A DNA stretch of 64,000 bases from Sphingobacterium sp. ML3W (lineage in GTDB: Bacteria; Bacteroidota; Bacteroidia; Sphingobacteriales; Sphingobacteriaceae), in assembly GCF_029542085.1 (NCBI RefSeq), contig NZ_CP107036.1, positions 4,216,001 to 4,280,000 on the forward strand, written 5' to 3'. Shown piece after piece: positions 23,807 to 32,351 of this stretch. Both the position numbers and the translations under genes were made by a program. Under the pieces are notes generated by a model that ran no database searches, was not told the DNA's origin, and worked only from the letters and a program-made list of their open reading frames with translations. Position 1 is the stretch's first letter; each line of letters starts with the position of its first letter.

Positions 23807-25507
23807 CTATTTTACAGCTCCCGAAGAAACGGTAAATATTCCATAATCGTCAATAAGCATCCGCTCCTTGTAAACCCCATTGTAAGCCATAATCCGATCC
23901 AGTTCTTTCTGCGAACGTCGGCGCATGACCCAATCTTTCTTCTGATGACTGTTCAGCACATAAGCAATCATTTTCAATTGTGGATGCCATGGCTGTCCGG
24001 TATAGACCAAATGGCTGTTTTCCTCACAAATGGAAGTCGCGCCATATACCGCCCTGCTCGCCATTTCATTGTCGCCAAACAATTCGAAAATACCGGAGAT
24101 CACCACAATATTAGGTGCAAAATCCAGTTTGCTGTAAGTCTCCTGATCAAAACAGTCGTAATTGCTGAAACGTATTCCTTGGAGCCCTTTCTTCTTGATG
24201 ATTTTCTCACCCACTGCAATATTTGACAACATAAACTCATTGATCACGATCTCCACTTCCGGATATTTTTCTTTGATGTCAAACAAATAATTTCCGGTAC
24301 CGCCAGCGATATCCAATATTTTCACAGGCCGGCCTGTAGACTTGACCTGCTCAATATTCTCTTCTAATAGACGTAATAAATGCTGTTTGCGTATACGGAT
24401 TCCTTTCCAGCCGATCGCTTCCAAGTACCCTTTATCGATAATTTTACCTAGCCCCAACCTACCCTTTGGCTCGTTGCGGTATACGTAATCCAATGAAATT
24501 CCCGAATCAAAACCAAACTGAAGCCCTAGGTTCATCCCATGACTCAATGATCCGATCTTGCCTAAAGTCCATTTCTGAAAAGCATAGTTTAGTTTCTCAG
24601 CCGCAGGCATCACCTTATGGTACAATTTCTCATATTCCTTTACCGAAAACTCATCAGGCTCCAGCCCCTGCTCAGCCCTTTGCCTTGCATAGGCTTTCGT
24701 AATAAAATCTTTTAAATAGGTATAGACTTTCTGTCTGTTGGATTCAAACAGGATACCATGATAAAAATTGCGTAAGGTAATAAATGTCTTCAGCTTGGAA
24801 GCGATGGACACGAAGAATTGCTTTTGCACCGAGTTTTTAACCACATAGTCCTTTTCGGCAGATAGCACAATCACGGGAATATCTATGGTGGCTGCATCCT
24901 CGACGATACGCACACCAGCTTTCAATAGGTCGACCAATAGGGCGCCGTTAATGGATTTTGAGATCAATGGATCAGCATCATAAGCCTGCTGTTGTTCAAC
25001 ATCATGCGTCAATACCTTCGCTTTAACATAACTTTGGATAACAAGATCCTTTTTCAATTTTGTCCCTAGTGCAATCATCTGATTGGCCAAGGGCACATAC
25101 AGTTTGATTTCAAATGCGGGCGCCAATAAAGCCATACCTGCAATCGGAGGGGCAAAATCATGTACCCAAGCACTCACAATGACCCCGGCAATACTATTGG
25201 CGATGACAAAGACATCCTTTGTGTCAACCCCATATCCGGAGCGGATATAGGACACAAAACTATCTAGATCGCGCACATTATCCATGAATACCGGTGATAC
25301 GGGCACTTTGGTATGGCCATGTCCCCGCAGATCAAATGCAAAGATGGAATAATCGGCAAACTGTGGATCGGTAGCCATCTCCTGCAAGCGTTCTGAATGT
25401 TCATGTCCACGGTGCAATACAACTAAAGCCTTTTGTCCCTGTTGATAATTCCAAACACGATATAGCAGTTCCCCTTGATCGAAACTCTTAAAATAACCTG
25501 ATTTCAT
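23807..25507 (-). CDS. Alpha/beta hydrolase fused to SAM methyltransferase
   Basis: A 566-residue two-domain protein. Residues about 1-290 form an alpha/beta hydrolase: RGHEHSER oxyanion region, nucleophile Ser105 in ANSIAG (the usual G-x-S-x-G is changed to A-x-S-x-A), Asp in SAEKDYVV and His in NFYHGILFE. Residues about 330-566 form a class I methyltransferase with SAM-binding motif KILDIAGGTGNY near 397. Fusions of this kind occur in bacterial lipid gene clusters; the likely substrate is a lipid or lipid-derived ester, but this is inference. It is the last gene of a minus-strand cluster with phosphatase, dehydrogenase and phospholipid synthesis genes. Confidence 0.88.
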   Translation of the reverse strand: MKSGYFKSFDQGELLYRVWNYQQGQKALVVLHRGHEHSERLQEMATDPQFADYSIFAFDLRGHGHTKVPVSPVFMDNVRDLDSFVSYIRSGYGVDTKDVFVIANSIAGVIVSAWVHDFAPPIAGMALLAPAFEIKLYVPLANQMIALGTKLKKDLVIQSYVKAKVLTHDVEQQQAYDADPLISKSINGALLVDLLKAGVRIVEDAATIDIPVIVLSAEKDYVVKNSVQKQFFVSIASKLKTFITLRNFYHGILFESNRQKVYTYLKDFITKAYARQRAEQGLEPDEFSVKEYEKLYHKVMPAAEKLNYAFQKWTLGKIGSLSHGMNLGLQFGFDSGISLDYVYRNEPKGRLGLGKIIDKGYLEAIGWKGIRIRKQHLLRLLEENIEQVKSTGRPVKILDIAGGTGNYLFDIKEKYPEVEIVINEFMLSNIAVGEKIIKKKGLQGIRFSNYDCFDQETYSKLDFAPNIVVISGIFELFGDNEMASRAVYGATSICEENSHLVYTGQPWHPQLKMIAYVLNSHQKKDWVMRRRSQKELDRIMAYNGVYKERMLIDDYGIFTVSSGAVK

Positions 25508-25604
25508 CTTTTTATAATTTATTCCATCAATACAATGGCGTATGTAATTTTAGTATCTATTCAGCCATGGTCGTTAAAAACAAAGACCAAGCCACCCTTC
25601 TTGA

Positions 25605-26990
25605 TCATGATCTGCTCGCGATGATAATTTTCATCAGCTGGATCGCATGATCCTGTAACACCATATGCCTATTGATCGACTTCACCTGATCAATAGCTTT
25701 ATTTAAATCTAAAGATAATAATTCCTGCGTCATCAGAACAGCAAAAATCATGCTCCTACTATAACCCATTGTACAATGAATGACCATATTTTCATGTTCA
25801 TCCAATGTGCTATAACCGGATACTATTGCCTCTATGATCACCTGGGCATCATGCACATCGGTCTCCGCAATATCCAGCAAAGGGAAAGAATAATACTTTT
25901 CCATGGCACCTAAGAGTTTTACCTCCTCCAGCTCAGCGGCGAGGTCAAAAACAACCAGATTGCGATCCAATCCCAAGGCTACAAACTCCCATGCGTTCAA
26001 CCTTGACCCCACATAACAACGAGGCAATAACTCCATCAGCGGCGGATTATTTTTCTTTCTAAAAAAACGCCACATCAACCGGTACGCAAATTGGTAAGGA
26101 GCATAAAATACTTTCTTTATCAGCGGTATTCGACCCCGATGATCCTTTAAAAACCTCGTATTACCGCGCAGGTAATTGTAACCAACCGCAAAGCAGACGA
26201 AGGCTACCCAGGCAAAAACAATCAGCGGCAATACGTATCCTTCACAGAGCAGCGCCAGTAGCATGAATATCCACCCAATAAGGTAATAACTATTCGCTAG
26301 TTGTTGGTTTCTGACTGCCGGAAGACGATCATCAAGTTTTTGGGAATCAACACCTGATTTCTGCCGTAGCTTATGTCTCTGTTCAATAGCATTCGGAAAG
26401 AGGATAAAACTGACCTGAACCAGTAGGCAAGCTGTCAATAGATCGATCACATGGTGCTGATATACGGCCAATGTTCCTAAGCCCATCAACAGAAGCCAGA
26501 TGCCCAAGATTATTTTCTTCCATCCGTTGAACTTCCAACGCAGCACTGACCAAAAAAGACAGGCATAAGCGACATGCAGGGAGGGTGCCTGATTAAAAGG
26601 CGAATCATATTCCTTTAAGAAGGAAAAGAAAATAGTAAACAAAGGATATTCAACCGACGGTCTGTCAAAAGAAAACCGCAACGGAAAAAGGAGAAAGCAC
26701 AATGCCGCAATCAGGGTAACAAACGTAAATCGCTTTGCATAGCACAGGAGCTCCCCTTTTAGTCGACAGTAAAATGGCACGAGGAAAAAAAACAGTCCAC
26801 TACTCATATAGGGCAGGATCATCCATGGAACGAACGGAATGTACTGTTCAAAATCGAATACAAAAGAAGGTACCGCAGCTAAACTGGAGGCGTAGGCCGC
26901 TGTATAGGAATAGGTAAGTTGAAAAAATAACAGGCAATAGATGGCAACAAGGAGCTGCCCGCCTACCTTCTTTAATTGTTTTTCATCCAT
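25605..26990 (-). CDS. PAP2-like phosphatase fused to dual-specificity phosphatase
   Basis: A 461-residue membrane protein. The N-terminal part has about six membrane segments and the PAP2-type motifs PSLHVAY (about 135-142) and HHVIDL (about 178-183); two more membrane segments follow near 235-275. The C-terminal cytosolic domain (about 310-461) is a tyrosine/dual-specificity phosphatase with CX5R signature HCTMGYSRS (about 403-411). PAP2 enzymes remove phosphate from lipids on the outer face, while PTP/DSP domains act on phosphoprotein or phosphoinositide-like lipids in the cytosol. The pair could dephosphorylate the cluster's own lid product on either side of the membrane (inference). It overlaps the SDR gene by 19 bases. 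Confidence 0.9.
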   Translation of the reverse strand: MDEKQLKKVGGQLLVAIYCLLFFQLTYSYTAAYASSLAAVPSFVFDFEQYIPFVPWMILPYMSSGLFFFLVPFYCRLKGELLCYAKRFTFVTLIAALCFLLFPLRFSFDRPSVEYPLFTIFFSFLKEYDSPFNQAPSLHVAYACLFWSVLRWKFNGWKKIILGIWLLLMGLGTLAVYQHHVIDLLTACLLVQVSFILFPNAIEQRHKLRQKSGVDSQKLDDRLPAVRNQQLANSYYLIGWIFMLLALLCEGYVLPLIVFAWVAFVCFAVGYNYLRGNTRFLKDHRGRIPLIKKVFYAPYQFAYRLMWRFFRKKNNPPLMELLPRCYVGSRLNAWEFVALGLDRNLVVFDLAAELEEVKLLGAMEKYYSFPLLDIAETDVHDAQVIIEAIVSGYSTLDEHENMVIHCTMGYSRSMIFAVLMTQELLSLDLNKAIDQVKSINRHMVLQDHAIQLMKIIIASRS

Positions 26991-27727
26991 TTGGCTTTCC
27001 TAAACATGATTTTGCTTAATAATACATGGGGGAGCAGGCCTAAAAATCCCATCAGCCATTTCATACGCTTCGGAAAAATCACGATTTCTTTCTTTTGCTG
27101 TATTGCTTTTAGGATACGCTGCGTGGCATCGTCTACGCTGATCAAAAAGGGCTTTTTGGAGAGATCCTGCTGATTAAGTTGACGGAGCTTGGTTGTATCT
27201 ACATACCCCGGTGCGATGACTGTCACCGCAATCCCATACGGAAGCAATGCCCTTCTGTAGGCATCAGCCACTTGAATTGCGGCCCGCTTTGTTTTGCTGT
27301 ACAAACTTGAATTCGGAAAATCTAAAGTCCCCGAGACGGATGCTATTGTTGCGATTTGCCCCTTTGATTGTCCACGCATGGCTTCGCGGGCGACTTCAAA
27401 ACAGTTCACGGTTCCCAGCATATTGACGCGGAGCATCGCACTTGCCTCTTCATAACTGATGCCCTGTGCCACATCATCGGCATAACTTCCGGTACAATTG
27501 ATAAAAAGATCCAATGTCCCATAATGACAGAAACGATCAACGACATCAGCCAAAGCATCCCGATTACATACATCCACTTCAAACTTGATGAGCGCATCGT
27601 ATGTCGCTTGATTGGTCAACTTTGAAAGGTCTCGACCACATACAGCAACTTCAGCCCCTTGCTGGAGGTAGCATTGTGCTAGTTCTAGACCTATTCCGCT
27701 TGTTCCGCCTGCGATAAATACCTTCAT
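26972..27727 (-). CDS. Short-chain dehydrogenase/reductase
   Basis: A 251-residue NAD(P)-dependent oxidoreductase of the classical SDR type. It has the nucleotide motif AGGTSGIG (residues 6-13), FINCTGSY, catalytic Ser in IASVSGT, and Tyr-x-x-x-Lys in SSLYSKTKRA, followed by VIAPGYVDT. The start is the ATG of MKVFIAGG; the frame extends to a TTG three codons earlier. The C-terminus has a hydrophobic stretch (WLMGFLGLLPHVLLSKIMF), suggesting membrane association like 3-ketosphinganine or ketoacyl-lipid reductases. Its overlap with the phosphatase gene shows co-translation. Confidence 0.93.
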   Translation of the reverse strand: MKVFIAGGTSGIGLELAQCYLQQGAEVAVCGRDLSKLTNQATYDALIKFEVDVCNRDALADVVDRFCHYGTLDLFINCTGSYADDVAQGISYEEASAMLRVNMLGTVNCFEVAREAMRGQSKGQIATIASVSGTLDFPNSSLYSKTKRAAIQVADAYRRALLPYGIAVTVIAPGYVDTTKLRQLNQQDLSKKPFLISVDDATQRILKAIQQKKEIVIFPKRMKWLMGFLGLLPHVLLSKIMFRKAKWMKNN

Positions 27728-27753
27728 TTTATACAAAAAAAATAACGATTATA

Positions 27754-27972
27754 TTACCCGCTTGATCGGGCTATCCTGTCAAACAAATAAACCTTCGGTA
27801 TGCCACCTAAACTCTCCAATAGATCCCGTATTACACGATAAATACTTCCAACAACCATTACCCAGATACATCGTGTAGCGTCAATGTCGTCCAAGCTCAA
27901 TAATTTCCCTGTATCAAGCCGATCCCCTATCTCGCGCCATCTCTCCCAACGACCATTATTCCGATACATCAT
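27754..27972 (-). pseudogene. Small gene, probably frameshifted
   Basis: An open frame of 72 codons starts four bases after the patatin stop, so it lies in operon position. Its beginning MMYRNNGRWERWREIGDRLD looks like protein. A diverged direct repeat of about 30 bases (27948-27978 and 27847-27880) encodes M-Y-x-x-N-G-x-W twice, MYRNNGRW and MYLGNGCW, but the second copy is in a different frame. That frame continues plausibly to a stop at 27779 (CNTGSIGEFRWHTEGLFV). The simplest reading is a small gene with one frameshift near 27870. Function is unknown and no family is recognised. Confidence 0.4.
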
Positions 27973-27975
27973 GTA

Positions 27976-29007
27976 CTATGCCATACGCAGTTCCAGCGTC
28001 TTGCTATATCCATAATTCCACTGTGCTTCCATAGCGGTCGCAAATTCATCCAGACTTGCCGGAAGAGACAATGTTATTTCAAATCTACGCCAATCTATGC
28101 CTTTTCTGCAATAGTTTCCGGCTAACTGTTCCGCAGCGTCCATTGTATCGATCCATCGGAGGCTCTGAAATTGCTGATCAATATCCCGCAAGCGTTGATT
28201 CCCGCTGAATCCCAATACCGCTCTTACCAATCCCTCTTCCTGCAATTTATATGGCTGCTTCCGCTCACAGATAACTTCTGCTGCCAAAGACTGCGCCAGT
28301 TCTACAGGTACCAGATCAATGGCTCCACCGGCATAATATTCTCCATTCCGCTCTATCGGCTCGATATAAAACATATCGGACATGGAAATACGAACAGCCT
28401 CCAATAATGTAGCCGCTGAATTTATCGCTATCGTTGGGGCAACAGCACTTTGTCCATAATTTTCACCTTGAATTTGGATGCTATCCAGATTTACTCTCGA
28501 TAGTACAGCTGTATTCCCCATCAAGACTTTTTGATAAAGCTTACGTTCGCCACGTCTCTCCCCAACTTCAGAACGGTCAAAAAGCATTCTCGAACCAATA
28601 ATAATCGACGGTATTTCCTCCGAAAATGGGCTGTTCAAAGTTGGTAATAAGGGCAAAAGATCATGTTCCATATCGACCAGATAACGATCAAAGACATCTT
28701 CCAGATAAGGAGCAGATCGTTTATCCCACTGCTTTTTTAGCACATACCAACCCAGTTTGCCCAGATGATGTTGTTCCGTAAGCTGATGTCCACAGAAGAA
28801 GCGATAAAACTCTTCGGATTGGAGATAAGATTTCCGTTCGGCCCCCGTTGCAAAAGACTGAATAATCGCAGCAGCCAACGATCCGCCGCAGCTAGCAATC
28901 AGTAGATCTGGTTTTAACCCCAGTTCGTCCAACGCGGCATACATTCCCAGGTACAAGCCAAAACGCGTACCACCTCCTGAAAATAAAACTGCCCGTTGAT
29001 AATTCAT
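27976..29007 (-). CDS. Patatin-like phospholipase with altered motifs
   Basis: A 343-residue cytosolic protein of the patatin type. It has the oxyanion loop SGGGTRFG (10-17) and nucleophile Ser43 in CGGSLAA. The elbow reads G-G-S-L-A instead of G-x-S-x-G. The usual catalytic D-G-[GA] late in the domain reads YYAGGAIDLVP, so the aspartate is missing from its normal place; D after GGAI might substitute. It would hydrolyse acyl esters of phospholipids if active. It stands 182 bases after the CdsA-like gene in the same direction and probably shares its lipid. Confidence 0.82.
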   Translation of the reverse strand: MNYQRAVLFSGGGTRFGLYLGMYAALDELGLKPDLLIASCGGSLAAAIIQSFATGAERKSYLQSEEFYRFFCGHQLTEQHHLGKLGWYVLKKQWDKRSAPYLEDVFDRYLVDMEHDLLPLLPTLNSPFSEEIPSIIIGSRMLFDRSEVGERRGERKLYQKVLMGNTAVLSRVNLDSIQIQGENYGQSAVAPTIAINSAATLLEAVRISMSDMFYIEPIERNGEYYAGGAIDLVPVELAQSLAAEVICERKQPYKLQEEGLVRAVLGFSGNQRLRDIDQQFQSLRWIDTMDAAEQLAGNYCRKGIDWRRFEITLSLPASLDEFATAMEAQWNYGYSKTLELRMA

Positions 29008-29189
29008 TTAGCGATATATTAGATATGAGATTATTTTTTCACAAGGCCGAGACCTAATTAAAGTTTTAATCTTTGATAGATCAGCCTCATTTTACCCTAG
29101 GCTTGAACACGCTATCAGATCACCTGATCGCAGAATAACTAAGTACAAATTCTATCAATTCGGTGATGACCATTCGCTTGATAAAATTA

Positions 29190-30035
29190 TTACAAATTCG
29201 TCATTTCTATCAAACAAATCAAACCATAGAAAACAGGTGCATTAAACACCAAGCTATCTATCCGATCCAGTAATCCACCATGTCCGGGGATTAATGTACC
29301 CGTATCCTTGACTCCAGTCTTGCGTTTCAAAAAGGAGAAAAGCACATCACCGCAAAATCCTAAAGAACCAAAGAGCAGACCGAGCAACGAAAAGCAGATA
29401 AAATCCCCAAATGGCAACAACAGGTAACCCAAGATATTACTCAAAATTACCGTCAGCCCGATACCACCGATACATCCGGCAACAGTTTTGTTCGGGCTGA
29501 TACGCGGAACGATCTTTCGTTTACCAAAGAATTTACCCATTAGGTATTGGAATACATCGTTCAGTTCCGTTAAAACGATGATATAGGCTACAAGTCGTAA
29601 TCCCATCAGCTCATCCTGATTGATTTCTACTGCCCGGATAAAGGCCAGCTGACTAAAAGCAAGTAGACAGGCAGCCGATCCAAAGGTCATTCCGATAGCA
29701 ACACCCAGCGCTGTTTTCTGTCCTAGCCGGAAAAACAGCCCAACCCCTATACACAAAAGTGTCGCCCAACATAGATAGGCGCTGTATGAACAGTAGATTA
29801 AAAGGATCAGCTGCAATAGACCCGTTACAATAGCAAAGGGCAGTGCAAGACTAAAATTGGGCACAAACATCTTCATAAATTCGCGCATGCCCTGAAACGT
29901 CAGCCAAGAAACAAACAGCAATGCTATTGTTTGCGGAACGAAAGCAATCGCCAGTACCAGTACGATATAACCCCAGCTTCTGACCCGTACAGGTACGTCA
30001 GCAAACTTGTCCTTCGAATTGGATACTTCACTCAT
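29190..30035 (-). CDS. CdsA-like phosphatidate cytidylyltransferase
   Basis: A 281-residue integral membrane protein with about eight hydrophobic segments. It makes CDP-diacylglycerol (or a related CDP-lipid) from CTP and a phosphatidate. The family signature is intact near the C-terminus: SFLKRKTGVKDTGTLIPGHG then GLLDRIDS. An 8-base overlap with the CDP-alcohol phosphatidyltransferase gene shows coupling, so the two enzymes likely act in series. Whether this is the cell's main CdsA or a dedicated second copy cannot be told from the window; the cluster setting favours a dedicated copy. Confidence 0.92.
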   Translation of the reverse strand: MSEVSNSKDKFADVPVRVRSWGYIVLVLAIAFVPQTIALLFVSWLTFQGMREFMKMFVPNFSLALPFAIVTGLLQLILLIYCSYSAYLCWATLLCIGVGLFFRLGQKTALGVAIGMTFGSAACLLAFSQLAFIRAVEINQDELMGLRLVAYIIVLTELNDVFQYLMGKFFGKRKIVPRISPNKTVAGCIGGIGLTVILSNILGYLLLPFGDFICFSLLGLLFGSLGFCGDVLFSFLKRKTGVKDTGTLIPGHGGLLDRIDSLVFNAPVFYGLICLIEMTNL

Positions 30036-30633
30036 GTACCACCAATGCCTTTCTCAATCGCGTTATCGAACTCAAGACCAATAACAAACATAGCACAGCA
30101 AAAATATAGACTGAAATAGTCGTTATCGAGATCTGTAACAGGCTCAAAATACCATATACCCCCAGCAATAGCGCACGATCGCTTTTCCCCATAGGCCCAT
30201 CGTAACGACGATCATTGGCAACAACTTTTCCAATCAGACCACAGAATTCATTGATGACGCTCAAAATAATAAAGCATACCACTAGATATAAACTCTCAGG
30301 ATGAAATTTCAGCAACGGAAAAAAGATCAGGACATCGGAGACAATATCGCCCACCTCATTTAGGACCTCCCCCTTTTTACTCGTCTGACTGAAAAGACGG
30401 GCCATCATGCCATCCAATGCATTGAAGGCCATCCGCAATAATAAACCGATCGGTAATGCCAAGAACAAAATTGGCATCCGGTCAGCATACCAAAACAATA
30501 TTGCAATAACCAAAGACAAAACGATCGAGCCAATAGTAATCTGATTGGCTGTTACCTTTTTCCGATGCAAGAAAGTCAGAATCGGCATCAATAGCTGTTG
30601 AAACTTTGGTTTTAATTTATAAACAGAAATCAT
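30028..30633 (-). CDS. CDP-alcohol phosphatidyltransferase family protein
   Basis: A 201-residue membrane protein with about five or six hydrophobic segments. The family motif DxxDGxxAR(x8)GxxxDxxxD appears as NALDGMMAR (71-79) and GEVLNEVGD (88-96). The first and third aspartates are therefore asparagine (N71, N92) while D74 and D96 remain. Classical enzymes need all four for two metal ions, so this subfamily may use a different substrate or metal number. It would join a CDP-lipid from the next gene product to an alcohol. First gene of the lipid cluster. Confidence 0.88.
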   Translation of the reverse strand: MISVYKLKPKFQQLLMPILTFLHRKKVTANQITIGSIVLSLVIAILFWYADRMPILFLALPIGLLLRMAFNALDGMMARLFSQTSKKGEVLNEVGDIVSDVLIFFPLLKFHPESLYLVVCFIILSVINEFCGLIGKVVANDRRYDGPMGKSDRALLLGVYGILSLLQISITTISVYIFAVLCLLLVLSSITRLRKALVVHE

Positions 30634-30678
30634 ATATGTGCTATGTAGCTTACTTTTTTATTTTTTTTTAAAAAAACT

Positions 30679-30708
30679 TTTGATAGTGTAAAAAATACAC
30701 TATATTTG
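30679..30708 (+). promoter_or_regulatory. Strong plus-strand promoter with embedded operator
   Basis: TTTG (30679-30682), an 18-base spacer and TATATTTG (30701-30708) match the Bacteroidota promoter well. A perfect 7-bp inverted repeat TAGTGTA-N5-TACACTA (30684-30702) fills the spacer, the classic place for a repressor. It points away from the lipid cluster into a 60-base unit that ends at a terminator. Confidence 0.65.
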
Positions 30709-30714
30709 TGTCAT

Positions 30715-30779
30715 CATAATTTAGGTTTATAATTGGTTATTTAAGGTTTTCATTCTCCCCGATTGAAAACCTTTTTTTT
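30715..30779 (+). ncRNA. Candidate small RNA of about 65 nt
   Basis: Starting about 7 bases after a near-consensus -7 box, the sequence has no ATG and no open frame, and ends in an excellent terminator at 30743-30779. Promoter plus terminator with nothing between them is the signature of a short regulatory RNA. Its target is unknown. An alternative is antitermination or a transcript that regulates the divergent lipid operon. Confidence 0.45.
30743..30779 (+). terminator. Intrinsic terminator, plus strand
   Basis: AAGGTTTTCA (30743-30752) pairs with TGAAAACCTT (30764-30773) and runs into eight T. No protein gene on the plus strand precedes it. Confidence 0.85.
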
Positions 30780-30795
30780 GCCCCTAAATAACGAA

Positions 30796-32271
30796 CTACC
30801 ATCGTCCACCTGCACCGCCGCCACCCGAAGAGCCACCGCCAAAACTTCCACCACCGCTACTACTAGAACCACCACCACCGGAGCTGCTCGATGAAGACCG
30901 CACTTTAACAGGTATGGTATGCTCACCATGGGAGACGCGATGTCCACAGTTCTTGCATTTATCAAAACGTTCCTCAAGTCCTTGCGAACTATAAGTTGCG
31001 GATCGGATCGTCCGTGAAAGACCTGTCTCAAATGTACGGTAATGACATTGCGGACAATCAATGTACCCTGCATTTTCATCCCAGGGAACCAACTTGGTTT
31101 CATTGCTATTCTGATCTACCCAGATCTCATAAGACCGACTGCCAATTTTTTCTTCCAAAAGCTGTCCTTTATCCAGGTATGCACTTTCCCGCGTAGAATC
31201 ATCATCTTTGTTCATACGCAACCAACGTCCCGAACCATCCGGTGGAGTCAATCGAAGTTCATTTTTTCGAATCCGTTTATTTATTCCAAAGAGATCAAAC
31301 AGTGCCAATGGACTTAACAGTAAGGGAACGAGTCCCCAAACACGAAATTTACGCAGAGCTTGCTGGATATTCTCCTCATCACGATAGGAATTGACAATCT
31401 GCGTACGGCTCGCATTATATTTCATCGCCAATGTGATACTGCCAAATATAAAAATAAAGTAAGGAAGGTTCTTCCATTGATAAACGACTTCAAAGTTGTT
31501 CAATGCAAAAGCACATATAAACACACTCGCAAACATCAACATCCCCATACAACCACAGCCGCTGACCAGTGGTGGGAAATACTTACTTTTCTTGGTCAGT
31601 TGTCCCTTTATCGCGCGGGTCACCTCCCCCAGCCAGATATAACAGATGGCAAATAAAGCCAGTACCAAAAGTGAATTTCGCAGGATAGGACTTCTGAAGC
31701 TCCAGATCGGAGTTGCTTCAGGCATCAGGCGCTCCAATTCAGCCTTGCTATCAGGTGACATCAGGATCGTTTTGATAAACTGTGAAGCCTCAAGAACGCC
31801 CTGATCATAATTTCCATTTCGAAAATTAGGTACCAGATACTTCTCACCGATCCGCTTTAAATAGGAATCAGGCAAGGTACTTTCCATCCCATAACCCGTA
31901 ATAAAACGATATTCCCTTCGGTCTTTCGCGATAAATAATAATAAACCATTGTTACTTTCTTTCTTACCTATACCCCAGGTATTAAATAATTTGAGTGCAA
32001 ATTCAAAATCGCTGTCACCGACATAGTCATTGACCAATACAATGGCAAATTCACTTTTAGTAGCTGCCTCGATCTGTGTGGACAGACCATCCAGTTCAGC
32101 GACCGTGCCTGATGACAAGATCCCATCGGGATTGGACACAAAATAGTCTTGCCCTTTCTGCTTCGGACTAGGTATATTATCTACAGTATACTGTGCCAAT
32201 ACCGGAACAGCATTTAAACAGCAGCTTAGCCAAAATAAAAGGAAGATATAGAGTTGATGTGATCTATGCAT
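30796..32271 (-). CDS. TPM-domain (YgcG-type) membrane protein
   Basis: A 491-residue exported membrane protein. A signal peptide (about 1-26, ending VPVLAQ) is followed by a TPM domain (about 45-170: DYFVSNPDGILSSGTVAELDGLSTQIEAATKSEFAIVLVNDYVGDSDFEFALKLFN then NNGLLLFIAKDRREYRFITGYGME). Four or so membrane segments lie between about 195 and 330, then a cytosolic or periplasmic zinc-ribbon-like part (CPQC...CKNCG, about 404-444). The end is a glycine/serine-rich tail finishing GGGGAGGRW, typical of YgcG-type proteins. These help photosystem or envelope maintenance in other bacteria; the role here is unknown. Confidence 0.88.
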   Translation of the reverse strand: MHRSHQLYIFLLFWLSCCLNAVPVLAQYTVDNIPSPKQKGQDYFVSNPDGILSSGTVAELDGLSTQIEAATKSEFAIVLVNDYVGDSDFEFALKLFNTWGIGKKESNNGLLLFIAKDRREYRFITGYGMESTLPDSYLKRIGEKYLVPNFRNGNYDQGVLEASQFIKTILMSPDSKAELERLMPEATPIWSFRSPILRNSLLVLALFAICYIWLGEVTRAIKGQLTKKSKYFPPLVSGCGCMGMLMFASVFICAFALNNFEVVYQWKNLPYFIFIFGSITLAMKYNASRTQIVNSYRDEENIQQALRKFRVWGLVPLLLSPLALFDLFGINKRIRKNELRLTPPDGSGRWLRMNKDDDSTRESAYLDKGQLLEEKIGSRSYEIWVDQNSNETKLVPWDENAGYIDCPQCHYRTFETGLSRTIRSATYSSQGLEERFDKCKNCGHRVSHGEHTIPVKVRSSSSSSGGGGSSSSGGGSFGGGSSGGGGAGGRW

Positions 32272-32351
32272 ATTTTTTTAGAATAACTCAAACAACAAAA
32301 TTTGGTTCATTGTCACGATATTAAGAAAAAAAAATCAAACAAAGGTTTCCT

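Noticed and set aside
30750..31103. Minus-strand frame beside the TPM gene
   Set aside because: Overlaps the Gly/Ser-rich tail of the TPM gene in another frame; the valine/arginine text is an artefact.
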